34,994 bases of DNA from Prosthecobacter gellanilyticus (GTDB taxonomy: Bacteria > Verrucomicrobiota > Verrucomicrobiia > Verrucomicrobiales > Verrucomicrobiaceae), in NCBI RefSeq assembly GCF_007992435.1, contig NZ_BKAG01000062.1, positions 1-34,994 on the forward strand. The letters run 5' to 3'. The translations under genes and the position numbers were made by a program. Shown in pieces: positions 1 to 5,770 of this stretch. Position 1 is the first letter of the stretch. The number at the start of each line of letters is the position of its first letter. The notes below the pieces were generated by a model. That model saw only the letters and a program-made list of their open reading frames with translations. It searched no databases and was not told the origin of the DNA.

Positions 1-62
1 AACGCACGCCCCACACCAAGCGTGCCCAACAACCTCCAGACTCCCTCAAACAGCCATCTCAT
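1..62 (-). CDS. Possible 5' end of a divergent gene (partial, unidentified)
   Basis: Reading leftwards from an ATG at 62, a frame stays open to the window edge for 20 codons, with a Trp/Leu-rich start (MRWLFEGVWRLL). It would be divergent from the glycosylase gene that begins at 118. There is no clear Shine-Dalgarno sequence, and 20 codons is too short to identify a family. It may be chance. Confidence 0.25.
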   Translation of the reverse strand, partial: MRWLFEGVWRLLGTLGVGRA

Positions 63-117
63 ATTGATGTCCGAAAACGGCGAGCGTCCTGCCGCCATGT
101 GTGCTTAAAGTAGCACC

Positions 118-1551
118 ATGATTCTGGACGCTGAAGCCTGCTATGCCGCACATCGTGGACGCGATGCGCGCTTTGATGGCGTGTTTTTCACCGGGGTGAA
201 GACCACCGGCATCTACTGCCGCCCCGTCTGCCCCGCCCGCACACCGGCCGCCACTTCCTGTGATTTTTTTGACACCGCCAGTGCCGCTGAGGCCGCAGGA
301 TTCCGCCCCTGTCTGCGTTGCCGCCCGGAAGTGGCTCCCGGCAGCCCCGGCACCACGTTGGCAGACTCTTTGTTACGCCGTGTTCGCGAGCGAGCCATGA
401 AAGGCATGACACTGGAGACCATGGAGCCGGAGATGGGCCTGAGCATGCGCCAGGTGCGCCGCATCTTCCTCACGGAGTTTGGCGTGACCCCCGTGCAGGT
501 CGTGCAGACCCAGCGCCTGCTCATGGCCAAGCAGTGGCTGCGCGAGACCACGCGCCCCATCAGCGAGATCGCGCTCGCCGCAGGCTTCCGCAGCCTGCGG
601 AACTTTAACGCCGTCTTTCGCGAGCACTACCGCATGGCACCCTCGGCCTGCCGCACTCAGCAAACGCGCACGGACGATGTCATCACTCTCCGTCTCGCCT
701 ATCGCGAGCCGCTCGCCTGGGAGACGATGATGAACTACTTCCGCAGCCGCCTGCTTCCAGGTGTGGAGGAGATCAAGGACGGTGAATACCACCGCACCGT
801 CATGCTCGGCAAAGCCATGGGCTGGATTCGTGTTTCTCCTATGCCCAAAGAGGCTGCCCTGCGCGTGGAAGTATCTCCAGGACTCATGCCTGTGCTCGGC
901 ACCGTGCAGAGTCGTGTGCGCCGCATGTTTGACCTCGATGCGCGTCCTGACTTGATCGAAGAACGACTCGGCGATGATGAACTCCTCGCCCCTGTGATGA
1001 AGAAGCATCCCGGCCTGCGTGTCTGCGGTGCCTGGGAGGTCTTTGAACTCGCGGTGCGTGCCGTGCTCGGCCAGCAGATCACCGTCCGCGCTGCCACCAC
1101 GCTCTCGGCTCGCTTGGTGAATGAAGTGGGCCACAAGGTGGAGACACCTTTTGAGAACCTGAACCAGCTTGGCATCACTCCGGAAGCCATTGCCAAGATG
1201 AGCATTGATGCACTCTGCCGCCTCGGTCTCGTCAGTGCGAGGGCCAAGACTCTGCATCATCTCGCTGAGTTCGCGATGAGTGGCGGCTTTGATTTTCCAC
1301 CCGGCCAGGATCACGAGGCTGTGGTCGCAAAGTTGGTTGCGCTTCCTGGCATCGGCCCCTGGACCGCGCACTACATCGCCATGCGCGCGCTGCGCTATCC
1401 TGATGCCTTCCCTGCCGCTGACCTCGGCCTGCGCAAGGCCATCGGCAAAGGCGAGCTCGTCTCCACCCGCGCCGCCACCGAGCGCTCCGAAGCCTGGCGT
1501 CCCTGGCGCGCCTACGCCTCCATCGCCCTCTGGACCAGCCTCACCCCATGA
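118..1551 (+). CDS. alkA: Ada-AlkA fusion: DNA-3-methyladenine glycosylase II with Ada regulatory domain
   Basis: This 477-aa protein combines alkylation sensing with base excision. Residues 1-75 are an Ada zinc domain: Cys34, Cys38, Cys65 and Cys68 have the spacing of Cys38/42/69/72 in E. coli Ada, where the first is the methylphosphotriester acceptor. Residues about 85-185 are an AraC-type helix-turn-helix region. Residues about 190-477 are the AlkA glycosylase, with a helix-hairpin-helix (LPGIGPW, 409-415) and the expected catalytic Asp435. Known members of this fused family excise 3-alkylated purines; self-methylation driving transcription is inferred from Ada. The last four bases (ATGA) overlap the start of the next gene, a methyltransferase, so the two are probably co-expressed. 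The ATG at 118 leaves the Ada domain complete. Confidence 0.93.
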   Translation: MILDAEACYAAHRGRDARFDGVFFTGVKTTGIYCRPVCPARTPAATSCDFFDTASAAEAAGFRPCLRCRPEVAPGSPGTTLADSLLRRVRERAMKGMTLETMEPEMGLSMRQVRRIFLTEFGVTPVQVVQTQRLLMAKQWLRETTRPISEIALAAGFRSLRNFNAVFREHYRMAPSACRTQQTRTDDVITLRLAYREPLAWETMMNYFRSRLLPGVEEIKDGEYHRTVMLGKAMGWIRVSPMPKEAALRVEVSPGLMPVLGTVQSRVRRMFDLDARPDLIEERLGDDELLAPVMKKHPGLRVCGAWEVFELAVRAVLGQQITVRAATTLSARLVNEVGHKVETPFENLNQLGITPEAIAKMSIDALCRLGLVSARAKTLHHLAEFAMSGGFDFPPGQDHEAVVAKLVALPGIGPWTAHYIAMRALRYPDAFPAADLGLRKAIGKGELVSTRAATERSEAWRPWRAYASIALWTSLTP

Positions 1552-2042
1552 CTCCGACCATCTACTTCACCACGCTCGACTCACCGCTGGGCGAGCTCAC
1601 CGTCACCGCTACAGACAAGGGTCTGTGCGGTCTTTTCTTCACCGACCACAAATACTGGCCCGCCAGCAAACCCACCTGGCAGCGTGATGATGGCCCGCGC
1701 TTTGATGCCACACGCCAATGGCTGCATGCCTACTTTGCCGGTCACAAGGCCCGCAAGCTGCCACCGCTGGCCTTTGCCCATGGCACCGAGTTTCAGCAGC
1801 GAGTCTGGCAGGCCCTGCAAACCATCTCCTCAGGCCAGACCAGGACCTACTCTGAGATCGCCCACATGATCGGCGCGGAGAAAGCCGTGCGCGCCGTGGG
1901 CACGGCCATCGGCAAAAACCCGCTCTCCATCCTCGTCCCCTGCCATCGCGTCATCGGCACGAATGGCAGCCTCACCGGCTTCGCCGGAGGTGTGGAACGG
2001 AAGCGCTGGCTGCTCATTCACGAAGGCGTGATGCTGCACTGA
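1548..2042 (+). CDS. ogt: Methylated-DNA--[protein]-cysteine S-methyltransferase
   Basis: This 164-aa suicide methyltransferase removes alkyl groups from O6 of guanine (and O4 of thymine) by transfer to its own cysteine. The active-site motif PCHR is at 131-134 (acceptor Cys132), followed by the family's G-x-L-x-G-F-A-G-G segment. The helix-turn-helix DNA-binding region (TRTYSEIA, RAVGTAIGKNP) is intact. Length matches Ogt/MGMT proteins without an Ada domain. The start codon overlaps the stop of the Ada-AlkA gene (ATGA), indicating translational coupling. Together the pair divides among two proteins what E. coli does with Ada, AlkA and Ogt. Confidence 0.95.
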   Translation: MTPTIYFTTLDSPLGELTVTATDKGLCGLFFTDHKYWPASKPTWQRDDGPRFDATRQWLHAYFAGHKARKLPPLAFAHGTEFQQRVWQALQTISSGQTRTYSEIAHMIGAEKAVRAVGTAIGKNPLSILVPCHRVIGTNGSLTGFAGGVERKRWLLIHEGVMLH

Positions 2043-2103
2043 AGGGAACCGACAAAGCGATGATGAGAATTCCCGATGAGGTCCGTTTGAGATTCACCCA
2101 TCC

Positions 2104-2793
2104 ATGAACATCCACGCCTTTACCGCAGCCTTTCTCAGCCTCGCCCTCGCCGTCTCCGCCGAAACCTCCGCCACGAAGGCGAAGAAGGAACCCAACTCCG
2201 TGCTCGCTCCCATCGAGGACGTCGCTGGTCTTCCTCGCGTGCTTCTGATCGGCGATTCCATCTCCATGGGTTATACACCCGAGGTTCGCAAGCTGCTGGA
2301 AGGCAAAGCCAATGTGCACCGCATCCCGCAAAACGGCGGCCCAACCAAAAATGGCATCGCTAACATCGAGAAGTGGCTCGGAACCGGCAAGTGGGATGTC
2401 ATTCACTTCAACTGGGGCATTCACGATCTGAAGTTCATGCCCGATGGCAAACGTCAGGTCGAGGCCGAGGACTATGAGAAGAACCTGCGCGACCTCGTCT
2501 CCCGCATGCAGAAGACCGGCGCCAAGCTCATCTGGGCCACCACCACACCCATCCCTGAGGGTGAGCTGAATCCGCCGCGCAAGTTCGGCCAGGTCAAAGA
2601 CTACAACAAAATCGCCGCCCGTGTGATGGCCGAGAATGACGTCGCCGTGGATGACCTCAATGCGCACATCAGCCCGAAGTTTGACCGTCTGCACAATCCC
2701 AAGGACCTCCACTACGGCCCTGAGGGCTATGCGTTCCTGGGCAAGAAGGTCGCGGAGGAGATCTCCAAGGCGCTGCCCAAGACCTCCAGATAA
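2104..2793 (+). CDS. Secreted SGNH/GDSL-type hydrolase
   Basis: This 229-aa protein has an N-terminal Sec signal (residues 1-19, cut near AVSA-E) and an SGNH esterase fold. Block I is GDS at 50-52 (nucleophile Ser52), the oxyanion Asn lies in NWGIHD (Asn103), and the C-terminal catalytic His is His203 in DLHYGPEGY with Asp201 nearby. The family hydrolyses esters, commonly acetyl groups on polysaccharides; the actual substrate cannot be read from sequence. It starts 61 bp after ogt and is probably a separate unit. No strong ribosome-binding site precedes the ATG. Confidence 0.85.
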   Translation: MNIHAFTAAFLSLALAVSAETSATKAKKEPNSVLAPIEDVAGLPRVLLIGDSISMGYTPEVRKLLEGKANVHRIPQNGGPTKNGIANIEKWLGTGKWDVIHFNWGIHDLKFMPDGKRQVEAEDYEKNLRDLVSRMQKTGAKLIWATTTPIPEGELNPPRKFGQVKDYNKIAARVMAENDVAVDDLNAHISPKFDRLHNPKDLHYGPEGYAFLGKKVAEEISKALPKTSR

Positions 2794-2854
2794 GCGGGCG
2801 CGAAAAATTCCGCGTTAAAAACCTGCCCGGACCGGAGATACTCCATGCACCCTC

Positions 2855-3391
2855 ATGTCTCCGGCCGAAACCGAACGCCATCACCGCTTCCTGCGCAGCT
2901 TCACCGCGCACGAACCGGCCATCCGTGCGCATGTGCGGCGGCTGGTGCCCGCACGCGCGGATGCTGATGATGTGATGCAGGAGATCAGCGTGGTGCTCTG
3001 GGAGAAGTTTGACTCCTTCCGCGATGGTGCTGACTTCCGCGCCTGGGCCTTCGGTGTCGCCCGCTTTGAGGTGCTGGCATGGCTGCGGGATCGTGGCCGC
3101 GACCGGCTTGTGCTGGATGAGGAAGTCATTGCCAAAATCGCCGAGGAAACCACGGCCGAAGAGCCTCGCCTGCAGCGCCAGCGCGATGCCTTGGAGCACT
3201 GCATGAAGAAGGTGCCTGCCGATCAGCGAGACCTGCTCATGCAGGCCTACCAGCCCGAGTCACGCATCCAGGAAGTGGCGCAAGGCAGCGGCCGCACCGT
3301 GGCAGGCTTTTATCAATGGCTGCACCGCATGCGCAAGCTGCTGCTGGACTGCATCCGCCGCGCCATGACTCAAGAGGAGGTAGCACCATGA
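2855..3391 (+). CDS. RNA polymerase sigma factor, ECF / sigma-70 family
   Basis: This is a 178-aa ECF-type sigma factor. Region 2 lies at about 30-75 (DADDVMQEISVVLWEKFDSF, then FRAWAFGVARFEVLAWLRD, the core-binding and -10 recognition helices). Region 4 lies at about 115-175 and ends in a helix-turn-helix (VAGFYQWLHRMRKLLLDCIRR). This type, often annotated as the Rhodopirellula/Verrucomicrobium subfamily, is common in PVC bacteria. Its stop overlaps the start of the FecR-LamG membrane gene (ATGA), the usual arrangement of a sigma factor and a membrane partner. What signal it answers is unknown. Confidence 0.92.
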   Translation: MSPAETERHHRFLRSFTAHEPAIRAHVRRLVPARADADDVMQEISVVLWEKFDSFRDGADFRAWAFGVARFEVLAWLRDRGRDRLVLDEEVIAKIAEETTAEEPRLQRQRDALEHCMKKVPADQRDLLMQAYQPESRIQEVAQGSGRTVAGFYQWLHRMRKLLLDCIRRAMTQEEVAP

Positions 3392-4869
3392 AGCCAGACC
3401 TCGAATCTCTCATCGAAGCCTATCTCGATGGCAGCATCATCCCTGCGCAGATGCAGCAACTCAACGAGACGCTTCTGAAAGATGCCGATGCGCGCCGTGA
3501 GTTCGCCGAGATCCTCAACGTGGACTCTGCGATCGCTGCGATGGCCGCTGGCTGGAACTTGGAGCAAGAACACGTAGAGCCTAAAATTCTGCGCCCTGCG
3601 TCACAAGTCACGAAATGGCGCTCCTCGCCCCGCTGGGTCGCAGTCGCCGCTTCTATAGCCCTCTTTTTGTTAGGCGGATGGTGGTGGCAGGGCTCTCAGC
3701 AGGGCTTCGCCAAGGTGGAGAAAGCCGCCGGGATCACAGATCTGTCTGAAGGCGCCTCTCTGCGCAGCGAACCCGTCCAGCTCACCGCAGGCACCGTGTC
3801 ACTCATCAGCGCACGCGGTGCGCGCATCATCATCGAGGCGCCTGCTGAGTTTCGCTTTGAATCCTCCCAGCGTCTGCACATGAAGCGCGGCCGTCTTTCT
3901 GCGGATGTGCCACCTGCCGCGAAAGGTTTCACCGTCATCACGCCTTCCGGAGATGCCGTGGACCTCGGCACGCGCTTTGGTGTTGATGTGCCCACGAGCG
4001 GTGCTGCTGAAGTGCATGTTTTCCAGGGCGAGGTCATCGCCAAGGCCAACGGCGCGCCATCCAAGCAAAGCCTGCGCACCGGCGATGCCGTGATGTTTGA
4101 TGCAGGAGCCAACACCTCACGTGAGCTGCGCTCCGCCGCCTTCATCCAGGCCGATGAAATGCGCGAGCTCACCGCCGGACTCGCCGCCGGCCAGCGTGCC
4201 CAATCAGATGCAGCGCTCGCCGAGCTGAAGCACGATCCCGCCTTGATCGCCCTGCTCGACTTCGAGTCCAACGACTCTCTCCCTGGTGTGTTTCGTAACG
4301 TGCAGGGCCGCTGGCCTGGCTCACATGCACCGGAGTTTGTGAACGTCGGCGATCATCTCAAGCTTGATGTCGGCAGCGAGCACGGCTGGCCGCAGCTCAC
4401 TCTCGCCGCCTGGGTACGCATTGATCGCCTCGGCGCTCCGTATCAGTCGCTGCTGCACACCGATGGATGGAGCAAGAACAACCCCGGTCAGGTTCACTGG
4501 ATAATCAATCGAGACACCACCATGCGCCTCGCCCTCATCGGCAATACGCTCGCTCCTGATGCCAGTGAGCGCGACGGTCATCCCGACTCACTCACGCCCG
4601 TGCTGCCCGAGCAAGGCCGCTGGGTTCATCTCGCCACCGTGTATGACTCGCAGGCCAAAACTGCGCGCTTCTACCTCAATGGTCAGTTTGATAAAGAAAC
4701 ACGCCTAACCATCGCTCATCCCGCGCGCCTGGGTCCTGCCCAGATCGGCAACTGGAACCAGCAGGACCGCAAGCTGAGCGGTCGTGTGGATGAACTGCTC
4801 CTGCTCGGCCGCGCCATGAGCGATGCCGAGATCCGCGCCCTCCATGCCGCGGGCAATCCCTACCGCTGA
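3388..4869 (+). CDS. FecR-domain, LamG-domain membrane protein (putative anti-sigma partner)
   Basis: This is a 493-aa single-pass membrane protein. Residues 1-60 form a helical cytosolic region that could hold the sigma factor. A transmembrane helix lies at about 83-100 and ends in GGWWW. A FecR-like beta domain follows at about 115-250 (ITPSGDAVDLGTRFGVDV), then a concanavalin-like LamG domain at about 340-490 (WVHLATVYD, FYLNGQ, GRVDELLL). The frame is open upstream to 3316, but the ATG at 3388 is preferred because GAGGAGG lies at 3374-3380 and it overlaps the sigma stop codon. By analogy with FecR pairs, the outer LamG domain would sense a carbohydrate or surface ligand and the inner part would control the sigma factor; that is inference. 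Confidence 0.88.
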   Translation: MKPDLESLIEAYLDGSIIPAQMQQLNETLLKDADARREFAEILNVDSAIAAMAAGWNLEQEHVEPKILRPASQVTKWRSSPRWVAVAASIALFLLGGWWWQGSQQGFAKVEKAAGITDLSEGASLRSEPVQLTAGTVSLISARGARIIIEAPAEFRFESSQRLHMKRGRLSADVPPAAKGFTVITPSGDAVDLGTRFGVDVPTSGAAEVHVFQGEVIAKANGAPSKQSLRTGDAVMFDAGANTSRELRSAAFIQADEMRELTAGLAAGQRAQSDAALAELKHDPALIALLDFESNDSLPGVFRNVQGRWPGSHAPEFVNVGDHLKLDVGSEHGWPQLTLAAWVRIDRLGAPYQSLLHTDGWSKNNPGQVHWIINRDTTMRLALIGNTLAPDASERDGHPDSLTPVLPEQGRWVHLATVYDSQAKTARFYLNGQFDKETRLTIAHPARLGPAQIGNWNQQDRKLSGRVDELLLLGRAMSDAEIRALHAAGNPYR

Positions 4870-4878
4870 GTTTTCTGG

Positions 4879-4901
4879 CAGCATGCCAAACACGCATGCT
4901 G
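4879..4901 (+). terminator. Hairpin after the FecR-LamG gene
   Basis: A perfect 8-bp stem (CAGCATGC / GCATGCTG) with a 7-nt loop begins 10 bp after the stop codon. There is no T-run, so it would be a weak or factor-dependent terminator, or an mRNA 3' end stabiliser. Confidence 0.35.
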
Positions 4902-5006
4902 AGCCAAGGCACAAAACATTTCACGAACGGGCCTGGATGCGTCAGCATGATTTCACCGCGAGACCAACGCGCGGCTCATTCTTCCCCAACTCAAACCACA
5001 ACTCTT

Positions 5007-5642
5007 ATGAGCGACTTTAAATACAACCGTCTCGACAAAAACGACTGCGCCGTGCTGCTGGTGGATCACCAGACAGGTTTGACCAATCTCGTCCAGGATT
5101 TTTCCCCGGATGACTTCAAAAACAACGTCCTGGCCCTCGCCGATGCCGCGAAATATTTCAAGCTGCCCACCATCCTCACCACCAGCTTTGAAGACGGCCC
5201 GAACGGTCCTCTCGTCCCCGAGATCAAGGAACTGTTCCCCGATGCGCCTTACATCGCACGTCCTGGCAACATCAACGCCTGGGATAACGAAGATTTCGTC
5301 AAGGCCGTGAAGGCCACCGGCAAGAAGCAGCTTCTCATCGCCGGCATCGTCACAGAGGTTTGCGTGGCCTTCCCTGCCCTCTCTGCTCGTGAGGAAGGTT
5401 TTGAGGTCTTCGTCTGTACGGATGCCTCTGGCACCTTCAACCAGACCACCCGCAATGCTGCTTGGTCCCGAATGGAGCAGGCTGGCTGCCAGCTCATGAG
5501 CTGGTTCGGCGTCGCCTGTGAACTGCATCGCGACTGGCGCAATGACATCGTCGGCCTCGGTACGCTTTTCTCCAACCATCTGCCCAGCTACCGCTGCCTC
5601 ATCAACAGCTACGAAGCCGGTCGCAAGGCTGCCAGCAAGTAA
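5007..5642 (+). CDS. ycaC: YcaC-type isochorismatase-family cysteine hydrolase
   Basis: This 211-aa protein has the isochorismatase-like alpha/beta fold. It shows the acidic residue Asp20 (VLLVDHQTG) and the nucleophile Cys119 in VTEVCVAFPALSA. Arg85 sits about where many family members carry the catalytic Lys. It resembles E. coli YcaC closely over its whole length (ARPGxINAWDNEDFVKAVKATGKKQ, WFGVACELHRDWRNDI), from memory rather than an alignment. The physiological substrate of YcaC is not settled. The ATG at 5007 is preferred over an upstream in-frame ATG at 4896 because the YcaC homology begins there. It is followed at once by a strong terminator, so it is probably transcribed alone. Confidence 0.9.
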   Translation: MSDFKYNRLDKNDCAVLLVDHQTGLTNLVQDFSPDDFKNNVLALADAAKYFKLPTILTTSFEDGPNGPLVPEIKELFPDAPYIARPGNINAWDNEDFVKAVKATGKKQLLIAGIVTEVCVAFPALSAREEGFEVFVCTDASGTFNQTTRNAAWSRMEQAGCQLMSWFGVACELHRDWRNDIVGLGTLFSNHLPSYRCLINSYEAGRKAASK

Positions 5643-5657
5643 GCTTAAACCTTCCTC

Positions 5658-5698
5658 ATCGGGAGCACGACGATCTCCGTCGTGCTCCCGATTTTTTT
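5658..5698 (+). terminator. Strong intrinsic terminator after ycaC
   Basis: A perfect 15-bp inverted repeat (5658-5672 with 5678-5692) with a 5-nt loop is followed by seven T at 5692-5698. It begins 15 bp past the ycaC stop codon. Confidence 0.93.
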
Positions 5699-5770
5699 GT
5701 TGGGCGATGGCTTCTCCAGGCAAAAAAGATGTTAAAGACGGCTCGTGACCGGAGATAAGGAGATGAACTC

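Noticed and set aside
373..1371. A 332-codon - strand frame opposite the Ada-AlkA gene
   Set aside because: It is antisense to a clearly conserved enzyme and its translation has no recognisable motif.
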